Part shown: positions 7,982 through 16,520 of the stretch, piece after piece | Numbering within the stretch: position 1 is the stretch's first letter | Layout: the number at the start of each line of letters is the position of its first letter | NCBI GenBank assembly: GCA_025358295.1 | Contig: JANYJY010000049.1 | Location: 1 to 64,000, forward strand | DNA: 64,000 nucleotides | From: Gammaproteobacteria bacterium | GTDB taxonomy: Bacteria > Pseudomonadota > Gammaproteobacteria > Steroidobacterales > Steroidobacteraceae | Direction of reading: 5' to 3' | The notes under the pieces: generated by a model | What the model saw: only the letters and a program-made list of their open reading frames with translations | Told to the model about the DNA's origin: nothing | Databases searched by the model: none | Position numbers and translations under genes: made by a program

Positions 7982-8539
7982 GTGGACCTGCGCTTTCAAT
8001 TTCCGGGCCTGATGCTCGTCGCTCTCGCACCGCTTCACGTGGCGGTCGCAGCCGATTACCTGAGTGTCGACGCGGCCCAGAAAGCGATCTTTCCCCAAGG
8101 CGACGCCTTCCAGGAAGTAATTTTGCCGCAGTCCGCGCAGCAATTGCAGTCCCTGTTGGCGATGGCTGGGCCACAGCCGCCGCACGGCATGGTGAGGATA
8201 TGGCGGGCTTCGCGCGGCGGCGTGACGCTCGGCCACTTCTTCGTCGATGAGGTGATCGGTCGGCAAAGTCTGATCACGTATGCGCTGGGCATCGACAGCA
8301 GTGGGATGCTGCTCGACTTGGAAATCATGGCGTACCGCGAGAGTCACGGCAGTGAAGTTCGCAACTCCGCTTGGCGGGGGCAATTCGTTCATCGCAACTC
8401 ACTCGATCAGTTGCGATTCCGCACCGACATCAAGAATATTTCCGGTGCCACTCTCTCCTCGGAACACGTCACTCAAGGCGTGCGCTGGCTGCTCGCTGTA
8501 TGGCAGTCGGCACTGCGGCCCGCCGGTGTCGCGGGATAG
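7982..8539 (+). CDS. Periplasmic FMN_bind-domain flavoprotein (covalent FMN carrier)
   Basis: A 185-residue exported protein with a signal peptide (about residues 1-22, ending VAVA-AD). It has the covalent-flavinylation motif DIKNISGATLSS; the acceptor Thr is near residue 156. ApbE attaches FMN to this Thr in RnfG, NqrC, NosR and related FMN_bind proteins. The start is the GTG at 7982. The gene is separated by only 7 bases from the membrane protein that follows, giving a two-gene unit: periplasmic flavin carrier plus membrane electron-transfer partner. The Fur-like box upstream suggests a link to iron limitation, for example extracytoplasmic flavin or ferric reduction. The electron acceptor is unknown. 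Confidence 0.82.
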   Translation: MDLRFQFPGLMLVALAPLHVAVAADYLSVDAAQKAIFPQGDAFQEVILPQSAQQLQSLLAMAGPQPPHGMVRIWRASRGGVTLGHFFVDEVIGRQSLITYALGIDSSGMLLDLEIMAYRESHGSEVRNSAWRGQFVHRNSLDQLRFRTDIKNISGATLSSEHVTQGVRWLLAVWQSALRPAGVAG

Positions 8540-8546
8540 TCATCGG

Positions 8547-8987
8547 ATGCCGGCCCGCAGGCGGCTGAGCATCTATCTGATATTCGGTTCGCTTTGGCTG
8601 ACCGGCTGCCTGTGGCTGGCGTTGGATTTGTTGTTCCAATCCAGGGGTCAATTCGGTCCGATACCCCATCCGTGGGAGCCGCCGCTTTTGCTGTGGCATG
8701 GAATCATCGCGATTTTAAGCATTTACCTGCTAGGTTGGGTGTCCGCGCGCCACGTTCTGAGGTGGTGGCCGGGCCGGCAGAGGCGCCTTAGCGGCGGCAT
8801 TCTCGCTGCCTTCTTCGTTCTGCTCGTGCTGAGCGGATTCGCCCTATTCTTCACGACCGACGACCGCTGGCAGCATTTCGCGGCCACGGCGCACGACGTA
8901 TTCGGGGTCGGCGTCACTTTGTTTGTAATTCAGCATTGGTTTTTCGCCAGGCGCCGCGACATACGCAGTGCTGCCTCTCGACCCTGA
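8547..8987 (+). CDS. Small four-helix membrane protein with conserved-looking His residues (cytochrome b-like candidate)
   Basis: A 146-residue integral membrane protein starting at the ATG at 8547. Four hydrophobic segments are seen near residues 7-27, 45-62, 77-98 and 110-132. His residues lie in or at the ends of segments 2 and 4 (LLLWHGI, SARHVLRWW, WQHFAATAHD, VIQHWFF), a pattern compatible with bis-His haem binding as in b-type and DUF4405-like proteins. Because it follows the FMN_bind gene directly, it is the natural candidate to pass electrons across the membrane to the flavin carrier. I do not recognise a named family with certainty. Its last 58 bases overlap the end of the oppositely oriented acetyltransferase gene. 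Confidence 0.65.
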   Translation: MPARRRLSIYLIFGSLWLTGCLWLALDLLFQSRGQFGPIPHPWEPPLLLWHGIIAILSIYLLGWVSARHVLRWWPGRQRRLSGGILAAFFVLLVLSGFALFFTTDDRWQHFAATAHDVFGVGVTLFVIQHWFFARRRDIRSAASRP

Positions 8988-9400
8988 TAGTAGCCCTGTA
9001 CGATTCCCAGCTCATCGAAGCCGAGTCCTTCGTAGAACAATCGCGCCGGCTCATTGCGGGTACGCAACTCGAGGTTGATGCGAAACACGCCCGCTTCGAC
9101 GGCGGTTTTGGTCAACCAGCTCATGAGTTGGCGTCCAATACCCTGACGGCGATGTTCTGGCGCCACGGCCAGTAAATTCAGGTGCGCAACTTCGTCTCCA
9201 AAATGCATGATCGCAAACGCCGCGATGTTCAGGTCACGCCGCGCGACCACCACCGAGGATTCCGGTCCCGTGATGAAATGTTGTACGCGCGCCGGCGTCC
9301 AGGCCCAGGTGAGCCCCTGTTCGATCAGGTCGCGGGACATTTCCGCAATTTCGCGCGCATCGGCGATGCGCGCCAGCCCCAACGTGGCGAGTTCCGACAT
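8930..9400 (-). CDS. GNAT-family N-acetyltransferase (RimI-like)
   Basis: A 156-residue GNAT acetyltransferase, start ATG at 9400. The acetyl-CoA-binding signature is LLAVAPEHRRQGIGRQLM (about residues 73-90). It is followed by the INLELRTRNEPARLFYEGLGF region typical of RimI-type protein N-terminal acetyltransferases. The start lies 2 bases after the stop of the Tricorn-like protease gene, so the two are co-transcribed. The 3' end overlaps the convergent membrane-protein gene by 58 bases. RimI itself (ribosomal protein S18) is possible, but the family is broad and the genomic context is not the usual tsaB-rimI one. Confidence 0.8.
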   Translation of the reverse strand: MSELATLGLARIADAREIAEMSRDLIEQGLTWAWTPARVQHFITGPESSVVVARRDLNIAAFAIMHFGDEVAHLNLLAVAPEHRRQGIGRQLMSWLTKTAVEAGVFRINLELRTRNEPARLFYEGLGFDELGIVQGYYQGREAALRMSRRLAKNQC

Positions 9401-9402
9401 GC

Positions 9403-12400
9403 TCAGTGAGTCTCGGTTTTCACGGGCGGGGCGGCTCTTTGCGGCAAGCCTTCGGGAATATTGGGCAAGCGATGCATCAGCTCCTGAACCGCACGTTCCA
9501 GCTGAGGATCGTGGCCATTGAGGACGCCCACGGGGTCTTGTTCGACGACGATGTCCGGGTCCACTCCGTGCCCCTCGATAATCCAATGACCGTTTTCATC
9601 CGCAGTGCCGAACTCTGGCACAAATATCGCGCCTCCGTCGAGCAGAGGCCCATGGTCGACAATACCGACTGCGCCGCCCCATGTGCGCTTGCCGATGAGC
9701 GGCCCGATGTTCCATTGACGAAATGCGTACGCGAAAATATCGCCGTCGGAGGAGGTGTCCTCGTTGATCAAGGCGGCTTTCGGCCCCGGCTGGACGCTGC
9801 GCGGGTAAGTTGCGGTGGTGTCGCGATTACGTCCGAAAGTCGTGCCGTGGAGCGTCCGCGCCAGCCTTTCAATCAGCAATTGAGAAACATTGCCGCCGCC
9901 GTTGCCGCGCACGTCAACCACCAAGGCTTCCTTGCGGATCTGCGGATACCACCATTTGATGAATTCACGGATGCCGGCCTCCTCCATGTCAGGAATGTGA
10001 ATGTAGCCGACGCGCCCCTGGCTTAGGCGATTCGTGCGCGCACGATTTTCGGCGACCCAAGCGAGATACAGGAGGCCGCTCTCGCTGGCGATCGGTTGAT
10101 AACGGATGGTTCTCGCCGACTTTCCGTTGGGCAAGGCCGAAACGCGCCATTCGACCGGCTGATTGACTGTTCCCTGCAATAATTCGTACGGGTCGGTGCC
10201 GGCTTTAAGCTCACGCCCGTTGATCGCAAGCACATAGTCTCCCACGTGGGTATCGACACCCACTTCGGTGAGCGGCGACCGATATCTCTCCTCTTCGTTC
10301 TGGCCCGCGAATATTTTTGCGATCCGGTAGCGACCGGATCCCCGATCCAGTTCGAATCGCGCTCCGGGCAGAGCAACATAGGGTCGCTTGGGCAATCCCA
10401 AGTCGCCGCCCTCGATATAAGCGTGCTGGACGGTGAGTTCAGAAATCATCTCGGCGATGACATAGTTGAGGTCCGCTCTGGACCCCACCTCACTCAGCAG
10501 CGGGGCGTACCTGTTCTTGATCTCTTGCCAGTCATAACCGTGCATGTTCTCGACATAGAAATAGTCGCGATAGCGGCGCCATACGTCGGCGAAGATTTCG
10601 CGCCACTCGGCCGCGGGAATGCGCGCGGCAACCAGACCCGCGGTTGATACCGGCTTGGCCTCATCGCTTTTTCCAACCTCGAAATACTTGATTTCCTTGG
10701 CTGAAAGCTGCGCCAGCACGTGAGTGCCGTCGATCGTCGCTGACCATTCGGTCACATCCTCTGCGACGGGTTTGGCCTCGCGATCCTTGATCGAGTAGGC
10801 CATTACCGCAGGCTTGACGCTCGAATCGCGCCCGATATAGGCCGGCCCATTGCGTTGATACAGCAAACTCTCTTCGCCGACCTCAAGATTGCTGATGTCG
10901 TCAGCCTCCAGCGGCACGCGAATCGTGCGCTGTTCGATGCCCTCGAATTCGATCTTCAGGCGCGCCTTGGGGCTTTCCTTGTTCTTGTCCTTGTCCTTGT
11001 TCATGGCTTTGCTGTTTGCATCGCCGGGTTCATCGTTGCGAATGCCGAAGGGATTTTTCACATCCTTGCGCAATGTGACGGCGAAGATTCCGGTCTGCCG
11101 ATCGGTGGCGAAATCGAACTCAACGCTGCTGAGCAGGGGTTGGTATTCGCGCTCACTCAAAAAGTACAGCAATTCGCCGTTGGGCGCCCATGCCGGAGAG
11201 TGCGCGCTGAATAATTGCGGGGTAATGCGTCGCGACTTTCCGTCGACCGCCGACCAGACGTGGACGGCGGAGAATCCGTTGGACTCGCTGAGAGAGTAGG
11301 CGAGAAATTGTCCGTCGGGGGACCATCGATAGTCAGTCGCTAGATCGCCGGGATCTCGGGCGACGGCGAGGCGACGCTGAGTCGCGATTTCGACCACGTA
11401 CAGCCGGCCGCTGTTGTCCGAGAATGCGATCCGCTTGTCGTCACCCGACCATCTGGGCGCGTAGTAGCGCGCCGTCGAGCCGGTTGTCACGGAAACCGCA
11501 GCTTCGGTGCCGTCCTGCCCTTGAATATAGACTTCCTCCTCGCCGCTGCGATCCGACACATACGCCAAGCGTTTGCCGTCGCTCGACCAGCCAGCCTCCC
11601 GCTCATGTGCCGAGGACGACTGCGTGAGATTGCGGGTGACGCCGTGCTCCACGGGCACAGAGAACACGTCGCCGCGCGCAACGATCGCCACTCGCTCGCC
11701 GCGCGGACTCAGGGCGAGGCTTTCTATGTTGTCTGCGGCATTGACCGGCTGTGGGCGTGTGTGAGTGGCGTCCAACGGCACGGTGATCGCCAATGGGCGG
11801 TCCTTGTCGACGCGCGTATCGTAGATGTGCAGCTCACCGTCCGACTCATAGACGATCTGTCCGTCGGCGTCGGCGCTGGGCCAGCGAACATCCCAGTCCC
11901 GGTAGTGGGTCAGCTGTTTCGTCTGCCTAGTCTCGATGTCGTAGCGAAAGAGATTGAACACACCGGTCCGATCGGAATTGAAATAAATCGCGGCGCCGAT
12001 CCACATGGGGTCGCGATCGGTGCGTGGGTCATCGGTGACTTGCAGCAAGGACGGATGGGCCAGATCGAATATGAAGAGGTCATTCGCCCAACCGCCCTGG
12101 TAGCGTTTCTCGCTACGGAAATCCCGCCACAGCGGCGAGTAAACAATCCTCGTTCCGTCGGGTGAAAACTGTCCCGCGCCGGACACCGGCATGGGCAACG
12201 CAGTCGCCGCTCCGCCGCCGGCCGGCACGGTGTAGAGCTTGGAGTCGGTCAGCGCGAAACCGTCACGAGACGATCTGAACAACACCGCGGCGCCGTCGGG
12301 AGTCCAACCGTACACCTGGTTGTCGTAGCCCCATCGGTCAGCGAGCGGACCCGGCGAGGGATAGAAGGTGATCTGCTTCGGTGCGCCGCCGGCCGCGGAA

Positions 12401-12681
12401 ATGACATACACCTGTTCGTCGCCGCTGTACTGTCCGGTAAACGCGATGTGTTGCCCGTCGGGCGAGAATTTGCCGAACAGCTCGAGACCCGGATTCGACG
12501 TGAGGCGGGCGGCAGTGCCCCCTTGAGTGCCCACCGTCCACAAATCTCCGGCATAGCTGAATACGATCCGGTCGTGCCAAATATTCGGAAAGCGCAGCAG
12601 CTTGGTCGCGGACGCCGGCGTCGCGAAGGACAGCAATGCCAGGCCTGCCGCAACCAGCACGGCGGATCGGATGGGACGCAT
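9403..12681 (-). CDS. Tricorn-like S41 peptidase with N-terminal beta-propellers, secreted
   Basis: A 1092-residue exported protein (signal peptide about residues 1-25, ending PASA-TK). Residues ~30-680 are WD40/PD40 (TolB-like) propeller repeats with recurring FSPDG, WTPDG and WSPDGQ motifs. A core domain, a PDZ domain (~790-880, VGDYVLAINGRELKAG) and an S41 catalytic domain follow. Catalytic candidates are the His in LTVQHAYIEGG, the Ser in EDTSSDGDIFAYAF and a Glu in WIIEGHGVDPD. The Ser that precedes the His in archaeal Tricorn is Gln here, a position I believe varies in bacteria. Tricorn-family enzymes degrade peptides; a periplasmic copy beside proline iminopeptidase suggests stepwise peptide use. 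Confidence 0.88.
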   Translation of the reverse strand: MRPIRSAVLVAAGLALLSFATPASATKLLRFPNIWHDRIVFSYAGDLWTVGTQGGTAARLTSNPGLELFGKFSPDGQHIAFTGQYSGDEQVYVISAAGGAPKQITFYPSPGPLADRWGYDNQVYGWTPDGAAVLFRSSRDGFALTDSKLYTVPAGGGAATALPMPVSGAGQFSPDGTRIVYSPLWRDFRSEKRYQGGWANDLFIFDLAHPSLLQVTDDPRTDRDPMWIGAAIYFNSDRTGVFNLFRYDIETRQTKQLTHYRDWDVRWPSADADGQIVYESDGELHIYDTRVDKDRPLAITVPLDATHTRPQPVNAADNIESLALSPRGERVAIVARGDVFSVPVEHGVTRNLTQSSSAHEREAGWSSDGKRLAYVSDRSGEEEVYIQGQDGTEAAVSVTTGSTARYYAPRWSGDDKRIAFSDNSGRLYVVEIATQRRLAVARDPGDLATDYRWSPDGQFLAYSLSESNGFSAVHVWSAVDGKSRRITPQLFSAHSPAWAPNGELLYFLSEREYQPLLSSVEFDFATDRQTGIFAVTLRKDVKNPFGIRNDEPGDANSKAMNKDKDKNKESPKARLKIEFEGIEQRTIRVPLEADDISNLEVGEESLLYQRNGPAYIGRDSSVKPAVMAYSIKDREAKPVAEDVTEWSATIDGTHVLAQLSAKEIKYFEVGKSDEAKPVSTAGLVAARIPAAEWREIFADVWRRYRDYFYVENMHGYDWQEIKNRYAPLLSEVGSRADLNYVIAEMISELTVQHAYIEGGDLGLPKRPYVALPGARFELDRGSGRYRIAKIFAGQNEEERYRSPLTEVGVDTHVGDYVLAINGRELKAGTDPYELLQGTVNQPVEWRVSALPNGKSARTIRYQPIASESGLLYLAWVAENRARTNRLSQGRVGYIHIPDMEEAGIREFIKWWYPQIRKEALVVDVRGNGGGNVSQLLIERLARTLHGTTFGRNRDTTATYPRSVQPGPKAALINEDTSSDGDIFAYAFRQWNIGPLIGKRTWGGAVGIVDHGPLLDGGAIFVPEFGTADENGHWIIEGHGVDPDIVVEQDPVGVLNGHDPQLERAVQELMHRLPNIPEGLPQRAAPPVKTETH

Positions 12682-12699
12682 GAATCTCCCCGGCTTTCC

Positions 12700-13824
12700 T
12701 TATCGGCTTCGGTACCGATCAGTAGCGAGGACCAGTTCGTGCGCGTTGCCCGCCTCGAACGCCGAGTGTCCCGCGTCCGGCACGATGCGCAGGTCCGCTT
12801 CGGGCCATGCGCGGTGCAAATCCCATGCGCTGGTTGCGGGGCAGACGATGTCGTATCGTCCCTGAACAATGGTGGTCGGAATGTGGCGGATGCGCGGCAC
12901 ATCGTCCAACAATTGGCTTTCGCTGCGCAAGAAGCCGCGGTTAACGAAGTAGTGGCATTCAATTCGCGCCACCGCCAGTGCGAATTCATCTTCACCTGAT
13001 TTTTTGATGTTGTCGCCGTTGCTGTACAAGAAGCTGGCGGAGGCTTCCCAAATCGACCAGGCGCGCGCAGCCGCCAGTGCGGCTCGCTGGTCATTGCCGG
13101 TGAGCCGCTTGTGATAGGCACTCAGGTAATCATCGCGTTCATCCAAGGGGATTGCGTCGCGGTAGGCTTCCCACGCGTCGGGAAAGATATCCGAGGCGCC
13201 GTGTTGATAGAACCAGCGGATCTCTGCGTAACGCAGCAGGAAAATTCCGCGCAACACGAGTTCGCTGACGCGCTCCGGATTTGCCTCCGCGTACGCTAGC
13301 GCCAATGTGCTTCCCCAGGATCCACCGAATACCAGCCAGCGTTCTATTCCGAGGTGCTTGCGCAATCGTTCGATGTCTGCGACCAGATGCCAGGTTGTAT
13401 TCTCGATCAGGCTCGCACTCGGGCGGCTGCGTCCGCAGCCACGCTGATCGAACACGACGATGCGATAGTGCTGCGGGTCGAAGAATTGGCGGGCGCGCTT
13501 GTCTGAGCCCGCGCCAGGCCCGCCATGCAGAAATACAGCGGGCTTGCCCGCCGGATTGCCGCATTCTTCATAGTAAATCTCGTGGACATCGGAAACCCGT
13601 AGGTAGCCATGCCGAAATGGCTCCAATGCCGGATACAACTCGCGGCGCGTCGCGCTTCGTTGACTTGGGCGGGCCGCCTCGCGGGTCGCATCGCGTGCCT
13701 TGACGAGGCGTGGCGCGGATCTCGCGGCGCTGACACTGCGGATCTTGGCGGTCAGCGCGCGCTTGGGAGCGGGTTGTCGTGGCTTGGCGCGCGATTTCGT
13801 GGGGGCGCCTTTTTTCTTCTTCAT
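12700..13824 (-). CDS. pip: Proline iminopeptidase (alpha/beta hydrolase) with a basic N-terminal extension
   Basis: A 374-residue alpha/beta-hydrolase of the prolyl aminopeptidase family, which releases N-terminal proline. It shows the oxyanion-hole motif HGGPGAGS, FDQRGCGRS, the nucleophile elbow GGSWGSTLALAYA (Ser near residue 168), the acid in QGRYDIVCPA and the catalytic His in DAGHSAFE. The family core begins near residue 63 (ELYPALEPF); before it lies a Lys/Arg/Ala-rich tail of about 60 residues starting MKKKKG. No in-frame ATG near the core offers a clear alternative start. The gene precedes the Tricorn-like gene by 18 bases on the same strand, a sensible peptide-degradation pairing. 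Confidence 0.88.
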   Translation of the reverse strand: MKKKKGAPTKSRAKPRQPAPKRALTAKIRSVSAARSAPRLVKARDATREAARPSQRSATRRELYPALEPFRHGYLRVSDVHEIYYEECGNPAGKPAVFLHGGPGAGSDKRARQFFDPQHYRIVVFDQRGCGRSRPSASLIENTTWHLVADIERLRKHLGIERWLVFGGSWGSTLALAYAEANPERVSELVLRGIFLLRYAEIRWFYQHGASDIFPDAWEAYRDAIPLDERDDYLSAYHKRLTGNDQRAALAAARAWSIWEASASFLYSNGDNIKKSGEDEFALAVARIECHYFVNRGFLRSESQLLDDVPRIRHIPTTIVQGRYDIVCPATSAWDLHRAWPEADLRIVPDAGHSAFEAGNAHELVLATDRYRSR

Positions 13825-13839
13825 CGCTATTCCTCTTCT

Positions 13840-14193
13840 CTAGGTGCTTATTCGCGAAACCATGGGTCCGAGCGGCCGCCCGCCGAGCAGATGCAAGTGC
13901 AGGTGATAGACCTCTTGTCCGCCATCAGCATTGCAATTGACGATCAATCGGTAACCGCTTTCGGCAATTCCCTGTTGTCGCGCAAGATCGCGGGCCACGA
14001 TGAACATGTGACCAATCAACGATTCATCCTCATCGGCAATATCATTGGCGGTAGGTATGGGTTTATTCGGGACGATCAGTATATGCACCGGCGCGGCCGG
14101 TCTAATGTCCAAAAAGGCGATCACGCGGGAGTCGCGATGGAGCACCGTCGCCGGTATGTCGCCCGCGATGATTTTCTCGAAAAGAGTAGGCAT
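13840..14193 (-). CDS. hinT: HIT-family nucleotide-binding protein (HinT-like)
   Basis: A 117-residue histidine-triad protein. The catalytic HLHLHLLGG motif is near residues 96-104, and FEKIIAGDIPATVLHRD, HILIVPNKP and LIVNCNADGGQEVYHLH are classic HinT blocks. These enzymes hydrolyse AMP-lysine and aminoacyl-adenylates. Length is normal and the start is the ATG at 14193. It is first in the leftward run hinT-pip-Tricorn-GNAT and is divergent from feoA, sharing a 123-base intergenic region that holds a Fur-like box. Confidence 0.93.
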   Translation of the reverse strand: MPTLFEKIIAGDIPATVLHRDSRVIAFLDIRPAAPVHILIVPNKPIPTANDIADEDESLIGHMFIVARDLARQQGIAESGYRLIVNCNADGGQEVYHLHLHLLGGRPLGPMVSRIST

Positions 14194-14286
14194 TTCAATG
14201 CCTCCAAGCCTTAAGGGGCTTCAAGATTAGCAGGAACCGAGCCACCCCTTGGGATTGCGATGCAGCATTATGGTGCGTAATAGTAA

Positions 14287-14301
14287 TGGGAACGATTCTC
14301 A
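14287..14301 (+). promoter_or_regulatory. Putative Fur box upstream of feoA
   Basis: TGGGAACGATTCTCA, read on the minus strand as TGAGAATCGTTCCCA, matches the 7-1-7 Fur operator TGATAATnATTATCA at 10 of 14 defined positions. It lies 15-29 bases before the feoA ATG and overlaps a TATAGA (14303-14308) that could be the -10. Fur repression of ferrous iron uptake under iron sufficiency is the usual scheme. Confidence 0.6.
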
Positions 14302-14316
14302 TATAGAATCGCGTTC

Positions 14317-14616
14317 ATGTTGACGCCTGCCCAGATCAGCGTTCCGGCTCCTACCGACATCCGACTGACGGAGTTAGGGATTGGAACCTGCGCGCGAGTG
14401 GTGTCGGTGGCCGCGCCCGAGGGCGGCGCCCCCGTCGAATTGGGCCGGCGCTTAGCTGAATTGGGCTTTTTGCCGGGTGAGGCCGTGCGGATTGTCGCCA
14501 AAGGCCTGATGGCGAAGGCACCGATAGCCGTGCGAATCGGCACCGGCACGTTCGCGCTGCGACTCTTCGAGGCCGCCTGCATCCGCGTTTGTCCGGAGCA
14601 GCCGCAGCCTGGGTGA
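14317..14616 (+). CDS. feoA: FeoA, ferrous iron transport accessory protein
   Basis: A 99-residue protein with an SH3-like FeoA domain (about residues 16-93): LTELGIGTCARVVSV, LGRRLAELGFLPGEAVRIVA and TFALRLFEAACIRV. FeoA is a cytoplasmic partner of the FeoB iron transporter. An N-terminal tail of about 15 residues precedes the domain. The ATG at 14317 is preceded by a Fur-like box but no obvious ribosome site. feoB starts 4 bases after the stop, forming an operon. Confidence 0.92.
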   Translation: MLTPAQISVPAPTDIRLTELGIGTCARVVSVAAPEGGAPVELGRRLAELGFLPGEAVRIVAKGLMAKAPIAVRIGTGTFALRLFEAACIRVCPEQPQPG

Positions 14617-14620
14617 GTCC

Positions 14621-16510
14621 ATGGAGGCTGTGCCAAGCGCTCCGAGTCCCCTGATCGCATTAGTTGGGAATCCCAACTGCGGCAAGACGGCTCTTTTCAA
14701 CATTCTTACCGGCAGCCGGCAAAAGGTCGCCAACTACGCGGGCGTAACAGTCGAGCGCAAGGAAGGATCGCTGCTCACCCCCTCCGGGCGGCGAGTGCGG
14801 ATCCTGGATTTGCCGGGCGCTTACAGCCTCGATCCACTGACTCCGGACGAACAAGTCACTGCTGATGTGCTACTCGGCCGCCGAACCGGTGAAACTCAAC
14901 CTGATTTCGTCGTTTGCGTCACCGATGCGACCAATCTGCGCCAGAACCTGCGCCTGGTACTGAGCCTGAAGCGGCTTGGATTGCCCATGGTGGTCGCGCT
15001 CAATATGAGCGACGTCGCGCGGCGCAAAGGTATAGCCATTGATGCGGGGCGGCTTGCCGCCGAATTGGGCGTTCCGGTGGTTGAAACGATCGGCGTCAAA
15101 TCCAGCGGCGTGCGCGAGCTGGTCAAGGTGCTCGACCGCATTGGCATGTCGGATCGCGTTGCAGGTGGTGGTCCCGTCTTATGGCGGACGCCCAGCAAGT
15201 CGGAAATCGAAGACGACCAAACCGAAGTGCGCAGAATTCTCGGGGCTGTCGGCGGTGATCGGCTCGACGGAGTGACCTTCAGCGACCGCCTCGATGCCAT
15301 CGTGCTGCATCCCGTGGTCGGCCCGTTAATTCTTGCCGCCATTCTATTCCTGGTGTTTCAGGCGGTGTTTGCCTGGGCGCAGGTGCCGATGGATGCGATC
15401 AAGCTGGGAGTCGCCACCGTCGGCAATTGGTTGGGCGCGGCGCTGCCGGCCAGCCTGCTGAAGGATTTGTTGATCAACGGAATTCTCGCCGGGGTCGGCA
15501 GTGTCCTGGTGTTTCTGCCGCAGATCATCATTCTCTTTTTCTTTATACTGATGCTCGAGGACTCGGGCTACCTGCCGCGCGCGGCGTTCTTGCTGGATCG
15601 GGTGATGGGCAGCGTCGGCTTGTCCGGTCGCGCATTCATACCCTTGCTGTCGAGTTTTGCCTGCGCGATTCCCGGCATTATGGCGACGCGCACCATCCAA
15701 AATCCCCGTGACCGCCTGACGACCATCATGATCGCTCCATTGATGACCTGTTCGGCGCGCCTGCCGGTCTATGCGCTGATCATCGGTGCTTTCATTCCCA
15801 GGCGGACCGTGTGGGGCGGCTTGGAATTGCAGGGCGTGGTGTTGTTCGCGCTGTACGTGGTGGGCGTGGTGAGCGCCATGGCGGTGGCCTTCGTGCTCAA
15901 GCGAAGCGGCCAAGGATCGAGCTTTCAGGCATTGATGCTCGAATTGCCGGTATATCACTGGCCGAACCTGCGCAATCTGGCCATTGGCCTGTGGCAGCGT
16001 GTCGAGATATTCATGAGCCGGGTCGGCACCATCATCCTCGCGCTGATGGTGATCCTGTGGGCCTTGAGTTCATTTCCCGCGCCGCCGCCCGGCGCCACCG
16101 GGCCGGCGATTCAATACAGCATCGCCGGGCATCTGGGTTCTTGGCTTGCGGTCTTGTTTGCGCCCATCGGCTTCAATTGGCAGATTTCAATTGCCCTGGT
16201 GCCGGGACTCGCCGCGCGGGAAGTCGCCGTCGGCGCCTTGGGCACCGTGTACGCCCTATCTGCCACAGGCGACGACGTCAGCGGCGCGCTGACGCCCTTG
16301 ATCGCACATTCATGGAGTTTGCCGACGGCGCTGTCGTTGCTGGCATGGTATGTGTTTGCGCCCCAATGTTTGTCGACGCTCGCCACCGTCAAACGCGAAA
16401 CGAATTCCTGGCGCTACCCGATTATCATGGCGGCCTATTTATTTGCGATGGCCTATGCCGGCTCTTGGATTACGTATCGTGTCGCCCTGGCGCTATTGGG
16501 CAACAGTTGA
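14621..16510 (+). CDS. feoB: FeoB, ferrous iron uptake GTPase/permease
   Basis: A 629-residue Fe(II) transporter. The N-terminal G domain shows GNPNCGKTALFN (G1), the TV of YAGVTVERK (G2), DLPGAYSL (G3) and LNMSD (G4). The membrane part follows from about residue 225, with Gate motifs around AFLLDRVMGSVGLSGRAFIPLLSSFACAIP (gate Cys in SFACAIPG) and a second Gate repeat (PGLAAREVAVGALGTVYA). It is somewhat shorter than the E. coli protein but typical of the compact form. It imports Fe(II) across the inner membrane and is co-transcribed with feoA and a Cys-rich third gene. Confidence 0.96.
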   Translation: MEAVPSAPSPLIALVGNPNCGKTALFNILTGSRQKVANYAGVTVERKEGSLLTPSGRRVRILDLPGAYSLDPLTPDEQVTADVLLGRRTGETQPDFVVCVTDATNLRQNLRLVLSLKRLGLPMVVALNMSDVARRKGIAIDAGRLAAELGVPVVETIGVKSSGVRELVKVLDRIGMSDRVAGGGPVLWRTPSKSEIEDDQTEVRRILGAVGGDRLDGVTFSDRLDAIVLHPVVGPLILAAILFLVFQAVFAWAQVPMDAIKLGVATVGNWLGAALPASLLKDLLINGILAGVGSVLVFLPQIIILFFFILMLEDSGYLPRAAFLLDRVMGSVGLSGRAFIPLLSSFACAIPGIMATRTIQNPRDRLTTIMIAPLMTCSARLPVYALIIGAFIPRRTVWGGLELQGVVLFALYVVGVVSAMAVAFVLKRSGQGSSFQALMLELPVYHWPNLRNLAIGLWQRVEIFMSRVGTIILALMVILWALSSFPAPPPGATGPAIQYSIAGHLGSWLAVLFAPIGFNWQISIALVPGLAAREVAVGALGTVYALSATGDDVSGALTPLIAHSWSLPTALSLLAWYVFAPQCLSTLATVKRETNSWRYPIIMAAYLFAMAYAGSWITYRVALALLGNS

Positions 16511-16520
16511 GCGGGGTCCC

